The notes under the pieces are model-generated. The model saw nothing but the letters and a program-made list of their open reading frames with translations. It was not told where the DNA came from and searched no databases. The position numbers and the translations under genes were made by a program. 64,000 nucleotides of DNA, taken from Paludibacteraceae bacterium (GTDB lineage: Bacteria > Bacteroidota > Bacteroidia > Bacteroidales > Paludibacteraceae). The stretch covers positions 1 to 64,000 of the forward strand of contig JAFUEI010000051.1 in the NCBI GenBank assembly GCA_017464025.1, in the 5' to 3' direction. The stretch's first letter is position 1. The number at the start of each line of letters is the position of its first letter. Positions 53,577 to 62,436 of the stretch are shown piece after piece.

Positions 53577-54245
53577 ATGAACATAGCACTCATAGGATAC
53601 GGCAAGATGGGGCATATCATCGAACGCATCGCGCAGGAGCGCGGGCACAAGGTGGTGTGCATCATCGACAAAGACAACACGTCGGACATGGCGGGCGAGG
53701 AGTTCCGCAGGGCGGACGTGGCGATAGAGTTCAGTACGCCGCAGACGGCTGCCGGCAACATCCGCAAGGCCTGGGAAGCAGGCGTAGCGGTAGTATGCGG
53801 TACGACGGGCTGGCAGCAGGAGTTGCCCGCTCTGCAGCATGAGGCCGCCACGGGCGGCAAAGCCCTCTTCTGGGCGAGCAACTTCTCGATAGGCGTGAAC
53901 CTGCTGTTCGCCCTGAACAAACGTTTAGCCGAACTGATGAAGCCCTACGGGCAGTACACGCCCTCCATCACGGAGATACACCACATCCACAAATTAGATG
54001 CCCCCTCGGGCACGGCCATCACGCTTGCAGAGCAGACGGGCTTCCCTGTCGGACAGATAGAGAGCATCCGCGAGGGAGAGGTGCCGGGCACGCATATCGT
54101 GCGCTACGACAGCAAGGTGGACAGCATAGAGATACGCCATGAGGCCAAGAGCCGCGAAGGCTTTGCCCTCGGTGCCGTAATAGCAGCGGAGTTTCTGAAA
54201 GGGAAGCAAGGCTTCTACAGCATGAACGATTTACTAAAACTATAA
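53577..54245 (+). CDS. dapB: 4-hydroxy-tetrahydrodipicolinate reductase
   Basis: The start at 53577 (MNIALIGYGKMGH) follows the promoter. The 222-residue protein has the nucleotide-binding GYGKMG, the CGTTGW segment, EIHHIHKLDAPSGTA with the catalytic His-His/Lys set, and the short Bacteroidetes form lacking some loops. It makes tetrahydrodipicolinate for lysine and diaminopimelate. It begins the operon dapB-lepB-WbqC family-ilvE-gluQ. Confidence 0.95.
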   Translation: MNIALIGYGKMGHIIERIAQERGHKVVCIIDKDNTSDMAGEEFRRADVAIEFSTPQTAAGNIRKAWEAGVAVVCGTTGWQQELPALQHEAATGGKALFWASNFSIGVNLLFALNKRLAELMKPYGQYTPSITEIHHIHKLDAPSGTAITLAEQTGFPVGQIESIREGEVPGTHIVRYDSKVDSIEIRHEAKSREGFALGAVIAAEFLKGKQGFYSMNDLLKL

Positions 54246-54284
54246 GGGGGACAGCTACCTGTTCCCGCTCAAGACTATCACAAT

Positions 54285-55682
54285 ATGAAAGACAGACTGC
54301 GGAATATTCCGCCCAAGCAATGGGTGAAAGCGGCCGTATGGGGCACGCTGTACGTATTGTTTCTTGTATGGCACGGCAACTGGTGGTGGGTGCTGCTCCT
54401 GCCCGTCATCGCAGATGCCTTCACCACACGGTTCATCAACTGGACGTGGTGGCGCCGTTTCCGTCCGGCAGCCGAGGGGGAAGCGCCCAACCCGAAAGCC
54501 AACAAGACGCTGTACACGATATGCTCGTGGATAGATGCCATCGTGTTCGCCCTTGTAGCCGTCTATTTCATCAACCTCTACCTCTTCCAGAACTACCAGA
54601 TTCCGAGCAGTTCGCTTGAGAAGAGCCTGCGCGTGGGCGACTTTCTGTTCGTGAGCAAGGCGAGCTACGGTCCGCGCGTCCCCAACACGCCTCTGAGCTT
54701 CCCACTTGTGCAACACACCTTTCCCGCCTGGTTAGGCGGCAGGAAGAGCTACATAGAGCAGCCGCAATGGGACTACCGGCGCTTACGCGGGTGGGACCAC
54801 CCCAAGAAAGACGACATCGTGGTGTTCAACTTCCCCACGGGCGACACCGTATGCCTGAAGCAGCAGAACCCCGACTACTACACGCTATGCCACTACTACG
54901 GGCGCGATGTGGTGAGGCAACGCAAAGACATCTTCGGGGACATCGTATGGCGGCCCGTTGACCGCAGGGAGAACTACGTGAAGCGCTGTGTGGGCGAACC
55001 CGGCGACACGCTGCAGATTATAGACAACCAGATATATATCAACGGGAGGCCCTTGCCCGACCACGAAGGCGTGCAGTACAACTACTACGTGCAGACCACG
55101 GGCGGACTGCTTTCAGCCAAGACGCTCGAGCAACTTGGCATCAGCAAAGACGACCGCCACCTGATTCCGCAGACGCAGGCCGGGCTGCAGGAGATAGCCG
55201 CCGTAGGTCTTGACCCCGCGCGCCCGGTGTATCACTTCCCGCTCACGCGGGCGATGAAGGCCAGCCTTGAGGGCAATGCGGCCGTGGACACGGTCGTGAC
55301 AGAGCCCGAATGGCGGGGAGGGGACGTGTATCCGTTAGGAGCGACCACATGGACCCGCGACAACTACGGCCCCATCTACATACCCCGCAAAGGCGAGACC
55401 CTCCGTCTGACCGAAGAGAACATGCCCGTCTATCAGCGCCTGATAGAGACCTACGAGCACCGACATGCCTCCGTAGGCGAGGACTATACGTTCGGGATGG
55501 ACTATTACTGGATGATGGGCGACAACCGCCACAACTCGGCCGACTCGCGCTACTGGGGCTTCGTGCCGGAAGACCACATCGTCGGCCGACCTGTATTCAT
55601 CTGGCTCTCGATAGAGAAAGACAAGCCCTGGCTGAAAGGGCATATCCGCTGGAACCGCCTATTCAGAAACGCCGCACAATGA
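54285..55682 (+). CDS. lepB: Signal peptidase I
   Basis: The 465-residue protein is longer than usual, as in Bacteroidetes. It has two N-terminal membrane helices, the catalytic Ser in QIPSSSLEKSLRVGD (about residue 107), the Lys general base in NYVKRCVGEPGD (about 233), and the C-terminal box MMGDNRHNSADSRYWG. A long insertion (about 270-400) separates the last boxes. It removes signal peptides of secreted proteins. It follows dapB by 39 bases. Confidence 0.95.
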   Translation: MKDRLRNIPPKQWVKAAVWGTLYVLFLVWHGNWWWVLLLPVIADAFTTRFINWTWWRRFRPAAEGEAPNPKANKTLYTICSWIDAIVFALVAVYFINLYLFQNYQIPSSSLEKSLRVGDFLFVSKASYGPRVPNTPLSFPLVQHTFPAWLGGRKSYIEQPQWDYRRLRGWDHPKKDDIVVFNFPTGDTVCLKQQNPDYYTLCHYYGRDVVRQRKDIFGDIVWRPVDRRENYVKRCVGEPGDTLQIIDNQIYINGRPLPDHEGVQYNYYVQTTGGLLSAKTLEQLGISKDDRHLIPQTQAGLQEIAAVGLDPARPVYHFPLTRAMKASLEGNAAVDTVVTEPEWRGGDVYPLGATTWTRDNYGPIYIPRKGETLRLTEENMPVYQRLIETYEHRHASVGEDYTFGMDYYWMMGDNRHNSADSRYWGFVPEDHIVGRPVFIWLSIEKDKPWLKGHIRWNRLFRNAAQ

Positions 55683-56254
55683 CAGTGCCTACCGCCTATT
55701 TAGCTCCTGTGAGCTGGTACAGAGCCGTTCTGTGCGAGCCATGCGAAGTGGAGGTCTGGGAGAGTTTCCCGAAGCAGACACTGCGCAACCGCTGCCGCAT
55801 TGCCGGCCCCAACGGGGTGCAGACGCTGACGGTGCCCGTGCAGAAATGCGAGCGGAAACAGTACACGCGCGACGTAAAGATAGCCTGGCAGACCGACTGG
55901 CGCCACCGGCACCGGCAAGCCCTGCAGAGCGCCTACCGCAGCACACCGTATTTCGACTACTACGCCGACTTCTTCCAGCCTGTATATGAACAGCGTTTCA
56001 CCTTCCTGACAGACCTCAACGAGGCGCTTCACGACGTGGTGATGCGGCTGCTTATGGCGGGTTCAGAGGTCCACCCCGCCCCGCTAAGCAAGACCAAAGA
56101 GTGGCAGGCGACCGATTGCGACAAGGCATTCACAGGAGCCGGCACACAACCTTATTATCAGCTGTTTGCAGACCGGCAGGGGTTTCAGGAGAACCTGAGC
56201 ATTGCCGACCTGCTGTTTAACACGGGGCCCGAAGCCCTACTCTATTTACTATGA
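55679..56254 (+). CDS. WbqC family protein
   Basis: The ATG at 55679 overlaps the lepB stop as ATGA, giving 191 residues; the ATG at 55310 lies within lepB in another frame. The WbqC family is marked by YLAPVSWYRAV, RCRIAGPNGVQTLTVPV, and the tail FNTGPEALLYLL. Function is unclear; some homologues act in polysaccharide modification. The dapB-lepB-WbqC order is common in Bacteroidetes. Confidence 0.9.
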   Translation: MTVPTAYLAPVSWYRAVLCEPCEVEVWESFPKQTLRNRCRIAGPNGVQTLTVPVQKCERKQYTRDVKIAWQTDWRHRHRQALQSAYRSTPYFDYYADFFQPVYEQRFTFLTDLNEALHDVVMRLLMAGSEVHPAPLSKTKEWQATDCDKAFTGAGTQPYYQLFADRQGFQENLSIADLLFNTGPEALLYLL

Positions 56255-57264
56255 CAAAAGACATCGACTGGAAGCAATTAGGCTTCCACTATACGGAGAC
56301 CGACTACATCGTCCGCGCAGAGTGTCACGACGGCATCTGGGGACCGATACACGCCACCAAAGACAAGCATATCTCGCTCCACCTGAGCGCGACATGCCTG
56401 CAATACGGTCAGGAAGCCTTTGAGGGTCTGAAGGCTTTCCGCGGTGCGGACGGACGCGTGCGCATCTTCCGCATGGAGGAGAACGCCCGCCGCATGGCCC
56501 GCTCTGCCGAAGGGCTGTGCATGACAGCCGTCCCCGAGGACATCTTCTGCAGCTGCATCGAACTCGCCCTGCAGAAGAACATGGACTGGGTGCCCCCCTA
56601 CGAGACCGGCGCCACGCTGTATTTCCGTCCGTTGCTGATAGGCACGACGCCTCGCCTCGGCGTAGGTCCGGGGCATGACTTCCTCTTTGCCGTCATCCCC
56701 TCCCCTATCGGTCCGTACTACCCCAGCGGCTTCGAGCATGCCACCCCCTTCGTCGTAAACCGCCATGTGGACCGCGCGGCTCCTTTAGGCACGGGCCAAT
56801 TCAAGGTGGGAGGCAACTATGCGGCTTCGTTCCGTGCCACCGAAGCGGCCCACGCCCAGGGCATGAGCTGCCTCTTTCTGGACCCGACGGAGCGGCACTA
56901 TATCGACGAGTGCGGAGCCGCCAACTTCTTCGGCATCCTCAACGGGCGATACGTAACCCCCGCCTCCTCGTCCATCCTGCCGAGCATCACCAACAACTCG
57001 CTCATGCAATTAGCCCGCGACCACGGCCTCATCGTTGAGCAGCGCCCCATCAAACTGGAAGAACTAAGTGCCATGAGCGAATGCGGCGCCTGCGGTACGG
57101 CGGCCGTAATCTCACCCATCTCACGCGTCATCGACCCCGACAACGGGCATGTGTATGAATTCGGCGACCGCCCCGGCCCCGTCAGCACCATGCTCTACCA
57201 CGCCCTGCAGGACATACAATACGGGCGCGCCGCCGACTCCTACGGGTGGTGCAAGGTAGTGTGA
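56251..57264 (+). CDS. ilvE: Branched-chain amino acid aminotransferase
   Basis: The 337-residue class IV PLP aminotransferase has CLQYGQEAFEGLKAFRG near residue 55, the PLP lysine in GTGQFKVGGNYAAS (about 190), DECGAANFF and ECGACGTAAVISP. It interconverts branched-chain amino acids and their keto acids. It overlaps the WbqC-family gene by 4 bases and is part of the same operon. Confidence 0.92.
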   Translation: MTKDIDWKQLGFHYTETDYIVRAECHDGIWGPIHATKDKHISLHLSATCLQYGQEAFEGLKAFRGADGRVRIFRMEENARRMARSAEGLCMTAVPEDIFCSCIELALQKNMDWVPPYETGATLYFRPLLIGTTPRLGVGPGHDFLFAVIPSPIGPYYPSGFEHATPFVVNRHVDRAAPLGTGQFKVGGNYAASFRATEAAHAQGMSCLFLDPTERHYIDECGAANFFGILNGRYVTPASSSILPSITNNSLMQLARDHGLIVEQRPIKLEELSAMSECGACGTAAVISPISRVIDPDNGHVYEFGDRPGPVSTMLYHALQDIQYGRAADSYGWCKVV

Positions 57265-57275
57265 GGGGAGACACA

Positions 57276-57315
57276 GGGATATCGGGATACAGGGATACAG
57301 GGATACAGGGACACA
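57276..57315. repeat. Five tandem 8-base units before gluQ
   Basis: GGGATACA-type units repeat five times with small variations between the ilvE stop and the gluQ start. Confidence 0.85.
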
Positions 57316-57338
57316 GACAGCCTGAAAAAAGCACGACC

Positions 57339-58256
57339 ATGACAAATTCTTTGCCTGTCGGACGTTTTGCGCCATCGCCCACGGGACGCATGCATTTAGG
57401 CAACGTATGGGCGGCCCTGCTGAGCTGGCTCTCCTGCAAGAGCCGTGGCGGGAAATGGCTGCTGCGCATAGAGGACATCGACCCTCAGCGCAGCCGGGCC
57501 GAGTATGCCGACCTCATACGCGACGACCTGAACTGGCTCGGCCTAAGATGGGACGGCGAATGTACGCAGTCGGAGCGCTATGCGCTCTACGAAGCCGCCC
57601 TGCAACGGCTGACGGCACAAGGGTGCACCTGCGGAGTGTTCCGCTCAAGACAGGAGCGGTTGGCCGTGAGCGCCCCGCAGGCTACGGGTACAGCCGTTCC
57701 AACCGACATGCCTGCGGCCCGCAAACCCGCTACCGGCCTGCTGCTGCCCGATGAGACCCTTGCCTTCTACGACGGGCACTACGGAGAGCAGCGTTTCCCG
57801 CTCCGCGAAGGCGGCGACATGATATTGCGCCGCGCCGACGGCGCCTGGGCCTACCAGTTGGCCGTTGTGGTGGATGACGCACTAACGGGCGTGACGGAAG
57901 TGGTCCGCGGCCGCGACCTGTTGCCCTCGGTGCCCCGCCAACTGTATCTGTACAAACTCCTGGGCTATGCACCGCCCGCCTTCCTGCACATCCCCCTGCT
58001 ATGCAACGAAGCCGGCCAGCGCCTCTCGAAGCGCGACAAAGCGCTTGACATGGGGGAACTGCGGCAACACCATACAGCGCCCGAGATCATCGGACACTTA
58101 GCCTTTCTGAGCGGACTGCAAGCCGAAGAACAGCCCGCCACAGCCGAACAACTTCTACCTATCTTCGATTGGGGGTTGGTGCCGAAGGAAGACATAACCC
58201 CCTTCGGTTCCCCCACAGGGGGAAGGAGACCTACGGATGTGATTCAGGGGATGTAG
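57339..58256 (+). CDS. gluQ: Glutamyl-Q tRNA(Asp) synthetase
   Basis: The start at 57339 (MTNSLPVGRFAPSPTG) is chosen because the upstream frame is only a tandem repeat. The 305-residue class I enzyme has the HIGH-type motif SPTGRMHLGN and the KMSKS-type RLSKRDKALD, and lacks an anticodon-binding domain. It attaches glutamate to queuosine of tRNA-Asp. The last 22 residues are encoded by a copy of the REP-like element, which also provides part of the stop region. It overlaps the convergent gene by 13 bases. Confidence 0.88.
   Translation: MTNSLPVGRFAPSPTGRMHLGNVWAALLSWLSCKSRGGKWLLRIEDIDPQRSRAEYADLIRDDLNWLGLRWDGECTQSERYALYEAALQRLTAQGCTCGVFRSRQERLAVSAPQATGTAVPTDMPAARKPATGLLLPDETLAFYDGHYGEQRFPLREGGDMILRRADGAWAYQLAVVVDDALTGVTEVVRGRDLLPSVPRQLYLYKLLGYAPPAFLHIPLLCNEAGQRLSKRDKALDMGELRQHHTAPEIIGHLAFLSGLQAEEQPATAEQLLPIFDWGLVPKEDITPFGSPTGGRRPTDVIQGM
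58198..58241. repeat. REP-like hairpin element, copy 2, inside gluQ
   Basis: Same core as at 48971-49013 (TTCCCCC-ACA-GGGGGAA). It encodes the tail ITPFGSPTGGRRP of GluQRS. Confidence 0.75.
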
Positions 58257-59704
58257 TATTTGCGGCCGGAGTGGATGATGATGCCGTGATAGTTCCGGCC
58301 GACGGGGATTCCCGTGAGGGTGTAGCACTGCGAGTCCGGCGAATCTTTCCCACCGAAAGAGCTGCCTCCGCCGAAAGAATCGTCTTCGCCGCCGACAGGG
58401 TCGTGCAGGCCAGATGTCGTCAGCAAGGGTCCCGTATAGCTGACCCTGACAGAGGAACCGCCATAGCTGATGCCGTCCAGCAACAACGTATAGATGTCGC
58501 CCTCACGGCTGACGCTGAAGGTACCGCTCACGATATAGTAGGTCGTACCTGACCACGAGCCGTCCTCCCGCATGCAGGCATAGAAGGTTCCGTAGTCGTA
58601 GGTATCGGTGCCTCCCACCGATGCGATGACCGATCCGGGGAGGCTGTCGGTGCGCACCTCGTGGACGCCTTCGGGCGGAAGGCTGTCGCTTGTCACCAGC
58701 AATACGGACGCTTCCACATCCTTATCCAGCAGATAGACCCCCAGCAACCCGTTTGCCGGCTGGAGTTCCACCTCCGGCACAAGGCGGTCAATCACGGTCG
58801 GCGTAGCCGGCTCGGCATCGTAGTCGGGAGCATTGCCGTTGACAGCATCGCCTTCATAACGCACCATAATATGCGAGCCGTAGTGGGTATAAGCATCCAC
58901 ATCGAACATCCAGCTGCGCCCCCGGCGCTCGATGCGCACCGTGCCGCTCGCGAGGTACCAATAGTGGTCCACCGTCTGATAGAACGAGGGCTGGTTGTTG
59001 CCCGCCGAAGCGAGAACGGACATGACCGAGGTGTCGTGGTTGTTGTTGATTTGGAAAGTGCCGGTAGGGAAAATATCTTGCGAATAGATGCTGAGCCACA
59101 ATGCACCGCCAGAGGCAGTGTATATGACAATATCCGTCATGGAGTAGCCGAAAAGTTTGTACGCAAGCTTTGTGCCGGTATCGCTGATAACGGTCGTTTC
59201 CCGTGGTTCGTCGGCAAAAGCCGTCTCCGCCATCGTGCCGGAAAAGGTGACCGTAACGGAGGAGCCGTGGGCTGACAAAGCCTGTACGCTGACAGTATGC
59301 CGCTTGCCGCGCGCACTGACGGTGACACTGCCCGACAAGAGGAAATACAAGACGCCGTCAGCCGTCTGCAGATAGGAGCGGCTCTGCCAATTGAGTCCCG
59401 TGCCGCTATGGAATCCGTCGGATACCTGCACATATTCGTCCAGCCCTTCGCTCTGCGAGGCGATGGGAAAGGTGCCGGAGGGGAGAGAAGCCGCCTTTGA
59501 AATCAGCCTCAGTTCCAAGCGGTTGCCCTTGTCGTCGCGCAGACCGATGTCGAAAAAGCCGGCAGGGAAGCGGTCGAGTTCGGCATAGGTAGCACTGACG
59601 GATATCGCCGTAACCTCAAGGGGCTCGGCACCATAGAGGTCGTCAGCCGCCCGGCAGGGCAGGAGAAACAAAGCAAACAGCAAGAGGAGCAAGAGACGTT
59701 TCAT
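58244..59704 (-). CDS. Secreted protein with three beta-rich repeats, unknown function
   Basis: The start at 59704 (MKRLLLLLLFALFLLPCRA) gives a signal peptide and follows the promoter at 59726-59758. The mature protein has three repeats of about 140 residues, each with a GxYxxxSGTxxV...R segment and a GSxVxVxYxG end (for example LSGSVTVSARGKR, ASGTVRIERRGRS, VSGTFSVSREGDI). The C-terminus, YTLTGIPVGRNYHG and SGRKYYIP, is a motif common at the end of secreted Prevotella/Bacteroidales proteins. No catalytic motif is recognised. Adhesive or surface-layer roles are possible but unsupported. Confidence 0.75.
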   Translation of the reverse strand: MKRLLLLLLFALFLLPCRAADDLYGAEPLEVTAISVSATYAELDRFPAGFFDIGLRDDKGNRLELRLISKAASLPSGTFPIASQSEGLDEYVQVSDGFHSGTGLNWQSRSYLQTADGVLYFLLSGSVTVSARGKRHTVSVQALSAHGSSVTVTFSGTMAETAFADEPRETTVISDTGTKLAYKLFGYSMTDIVIYTASGGALWLSIYSQDIFPTGTFQINNNHDTSVMSVLASAGNNQPSFYQTVDHYWYLASGTVRIERRGRSWMFDVDAYTHYGSHIMVRYEGDAVNGNAPDYDAEPATPTVIDRLVPEVELQPANGLLGVYLLDKDVEASVLLVTSDSLPPEGVHEVRTDSLPGSVIASVGGTDTYDYGTFYACMREDGSWSGTTYYIVSGTFSVSREGDIYTLLLDGISYGGSSVRVSYTGPLLTTSGLHDPVGGEDDSFGGGSSFGGKDSPDSQCYTLTGIPVGRNYHGIIIHSGRKYYIP

Positions 59705-59725
59705 GGCAGGGATTTGTTTCAAGAT

Positions 59726-59758
59726 GCAAAGATACGGCATTTTCGGGAGATGGGCAAA
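59726..59758 (-). promoter_or_regulatory. Promoter of the secreted repeat protein gene
   Basis: Minus-strand TTTG (59755-59758), 20-base spacer, TATCTTTGC (59726-59734). Confidence 0.8.
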
Positions 59759-59768
59759 CGGGAGACAA

Positions 59769-59810
59769 CCCCCTTTAGTTTCCCAACAGGGGGAAGAAGC
59801 CATGCGGACG
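59769..59810. repeat. REP-like hairpin element, copy 3
   Basis: A diverged copy with core TTTCCC-AACA-GGGGGAA and the AAGCCATG flank, just upstream of the promoter of the secreted repeat protein gene. Confidence 0.65.
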
Positions 59811-59913
59811 TGAGATGCGCCATCCCGCAGAGGGCCGCAACCATAAAAGCCTATCGGGCTTTCTAATCCTCACTTCGCCCGGAACAATCTATGGTGCATG
59901 CATCTCTACACAG

Positions 59914-59946
59914 AAAAAGGACTCCTCCGAAAGAGGAATCCTTTTT
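59914..59946. terminator. Bidirectional terminator hairpin
   Basis: An AAAAAGGACTCCTC stem closes over GAAA with GAGGAATCCTTTTT (one mismatch). The A/T ends work as T tracts on either strand; on the minus strand it follows the outer-membrane protein gene. Confidence 0.8.
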
Positions 59947-59989
59947 GCAATGATTGTATTGTCCAATCAGTTGATTGCTTTGCGTCAGC

Positions 59990-60928
59990 TTATTTGCCAA
60001 AGTAGAAAGCTACGTAGAGGTTGGCACCGAGGTTGTTGGTGTTGAAGTCGAAGCCGCTGTTGGTAACGGGCGAGTCCGGATCGGTGACTATCTCATACTG
60101 CTTGGTCTGGATGTTCCAGCCCTCGTAGGTGCTGACCATGTTGGGCGTCCACTCGTAGTCGAGACGGACGTTGACATTGGCACCGAGAGCAATCTTGGGA
60201 GCCACGAACCACTCCACACCTACCGTGCCGTAGATACCAACCATGTGGGTACCCTTGTTGGCATAGGTGGAAAGGGTACGGCCATTGGGGATGTCGGGAC
60301 GTCTAGGAACGGGACCCACAGCAGGAATAGCCACAGCGGCATCACCGGTTACGGTCGGGTTCTGGTTGGCCTCCGTAATCTTATTGCCATAGGAGTAGGT
60401 GTCGCGGTCGATGAACTGGTTGCCATACATGAGACCGCCACCGAAGACGCCCTGTACGGAGCGTTTGCCGACACGGTACTCAACGCCTGCCGATACGGTC
60501 ATGGCGAGCTGGACATTCTTGCGCATATCCACCACCTGATCGTTACTAAGGGGATCGAGATACTTGGCCTCGTCATCATCAACATAGTCGCGGTAGGTGC
60601 GGTTGTTGAAGTTCAGACCCACGTTGGCACGGATGCCGAGGTTGTCGGTCACCATATAGGAGCCCATGATGGAGGCGAGGTTGTTCCAGAGGCCTTCACC
60701 GTGGATATCGGGGCTGGCGAGCGTATTGGCCACACCGGCGGTGCCGTTGAAGGCGTTACCGATGAAACGGGTAAAGGGGTCGAGGGCGATGCCGAAGGAG
60801 AAGTCGCCTTCAGCAGGCAGCCAGGAGGTATAATCCTTGTTGGCGCGCTGCTCGGGAGTCTCCTTCTCGCCTGCGAACATCGGCATAGCCAATGCTGCAA
60901 CGAGCATGATACTTACTATCTTTTTCAT
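59990..60928 (-). CDS. Outer-membrane beta-barrel protein
   Basis: The 312-residue protein has a cleavable signal (MKKIVSIMLVAALAMPMFA) and alternating hydrophobic strands. It ends LGANLYVAFYFGK, with the aromatic near-terminal residue of Bacteroidetes barrels. It resembles uncharacterised BT1926-type barrels. It begins 61 bases after a partner lipoprotein gene; the two are probably coexpressed and surface associated. Confidence 0.75.
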   Translation of the reverse strand: MKKIVSIMLVAALAMPMFAGEKETPEQRANKDYTSWLPAEGDFSFGIALDPFTRFIGNAFNGTAGVANTLASPDIHGEGLWNNLASIMGSYMVTDNLGIRANVGLNFNNRTYRDYVDDDEAKYLDPLSNDQVVDMRKNVQLAMTVSAGVEYRVGKRSVQGVFGGGLMYGNQFIDRDTYSYGNKITEANQNPTVTGDAAVAIPAVGPVPRRPDIPNGRTLSTYANKGTHMVGIYGTVGVEWFVAPKIALGANVNVRLDYEWTPNMVSTYEGWNIQTKQYEIVTDPDSPVTNSGFDFNTNNLGANLYVAFYFGK

Positions 60929-60989
60929 AATCTGTTGTCTTTAAAGTTTACGAAACAATACGTACTATCAATCCGTTTGGAGCGGAAGA

Positions 60990-62084
60990 TTACCATGCGA
61001 TACCGCCGGGGATGGTTGCATAGCGCTTATTGCCGTCAATCTCGCCACCGTCGTTGAGGGGAGCCGTACCGTAAACAGCGCTCTTGTCGTCAGGTGTGAA
61101 GTCCAGTTGGCTTTCGCCCATCTTCTTGCCGAGGAGCAGGTCGCCATTGGTGCAAGGAACGTCCGTCATCTTGCCGCCGTCGTAGTAGCCCTTGAGAGCC
61201 TGGGTAGCAGCGCGATACTCGCTGTCGTCCTTATTCCAAGCGAACATGCGGTGTGTGAAGGCGTTGTCTTTCTCGGGATCCAGCACGAAGGCCTGCGGCT
61301 CAACGGTTACCAATACGTCGGTGATTTCCCAAGCATCGTAGTAGTTGACATTGATGCTGTAGTTGCCATCGGCGTCGGACTTGGCGGTGTACACCAGTTT
61401 GCGGTCGTCGCCGGAGATGCTGGTAGATACCGTCACTTTCAGGTCGCAAGCAACGCCTACATACTTGAGTTCAAGGCCGGCAATGTTGCTTTGTTTGATT
61501 TTGTCGGTACCGGTGAGTTCGTCGTCTTTGTACTTGAGAGCTTCCGTAACGCCGGTCACCTTGCCCGAAACGGTGAGTTTCTGGCTCTTGTTGGTGTTCT
61601 GGGCATTGCCGGAGATGGCCATCACGACGTACTCTACGTCGAGGTCACCGGGGAGCAGCGTGGGAACGGGAATGGTAACAGAAGGATAGAACTCGTTGAT
61701 AGGAGCGTCCTTGGTCTCATAGTAGGGAGCTTCGAAGCCGAGCACTTCGATTTGCACATTGCTTACGCCGGTCTGACCGCAGGGGATAACCACCTGATAC
61801 CAGCCGGGCTGGCCCTCGACAGGAGCAGCGGCAATCTGCTTAACACCGGGAGCACCTGCGCTGTACTCGTTGTAATCAACGAGAGCGTTGACGGTAGCGT
61901 CGGCCTTGACAACCTGGTCGTTGACGACGACGCCATTCTCGACGCGTTCGCCCATGTCATAGGTAACGTACACTTTTACGGTAGCCGAAGTTTTGATTTC
62001 CTCAAAGTTCAGCTCGGTCGGCTGGTTGTTGCAGCCTGCAAGGGCCAGAGCGGCCATTGCTACAAAAAACAATTTCTTTTTCAT
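60990..62084 (-). CDS. Surface lipoprotein of unknown function
   Basis: The start at 62084 (MKKKLFFVAMAALALAGC) gives a lipoprotein with Cys18; the ATG at 62096 adds four residues. After NNQPTELNFEEIK, the mature part contains about two beta-sandwich modules: one at ATVKVYVTYDMGERVENGVVV, one with TVSGKVTGVTEALKY and DADGNYSINVNYYD, like carboxypeptidase-regulatory-like domains. It pairs with the following outer-membrane barrel. Promoter at 62240-62272; the 140-base leader contains weak hairpins. Confidence 0.7.
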   Translation of the reverse strand: MKKKLFFVAMAALALAGCNNQPTELNFEEIKTSATVKVYVTYDMGERVENGVVVNDQVVKADATVNALVDYNEYSAGAPGVKQIAAAPVEGQPGWYQVVIPCGQTGVSNVQIEVLGFEAPYYETKDAPINEFYPSVTIPVPTLLPGDLDVEYVVMAISGNAQNTNKSQKLTVSGKVTGVTEALKYKDDELTGTDKIKQSNIAGLELKYVGVACDLKVTVSTSISGDDRKLVYTAKSDADGNYSINVNYYDAWEITDVLVTVEPQAFVLDPEKDNAFTHRMFAWNKDDSEYRAATQALKGYYDGGKMTDVPCTNGDLLLGKKMGESQLDFTPDDKSAVYGTAPLNDGGEIDGNKRYATIPGGIAW

Positions 62085-62239
62085 AAAAGAAAACATTTAA
62101 GTTAATAAATTGGGTTGATTGTTTGGGGTTGATTAGAATCTTTGTTTCTTTCGCGGGACATGCACTCTGAGAGCGCTTCTACAGTTCCGCTGTCATATTA
62201 TTTAAGCGGAGGCGCGGAAGCCTCCCTACTGAAAACGCT

Positions 62240-62272
62240 GCAAAGGTACGTATTATTTCCCGTATGTGCAAG
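62240..62272 (-). promoter_or_regulatory. Promoter of the lipoprotein/outer-membrane protein unit
   Basis: Minus-strand TACCTTTGC (62240-62248) with CTTG at the -33 distance. Confidence 0.65.
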
Positions 62273-62318
62273 TTATAGTAACATTTTGACCGATTAAATC
62301 ATAAAAAGAATGATAATG

Positions 62319-62351
62319 TTTGTTTATATCGGAGTTTTTGAGTACCTTTGC
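62319..62351 (+). promoter_or_regulatory. Promoter of the peptide transporter gene
   Basis: TTTG (62319-62322), 20 bases, TACCTTTGC (62343-62351). It supports the start at 62437. Confidence 0.8.
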
Positions 62352-62436
62352 ACGGATAATCGGCCGGTGGAGCGATGCTTCGTTTTCCGGCGGGAGGAAC
62401 CGTCAATCGGACAACACTAACAATCTATATATACGT

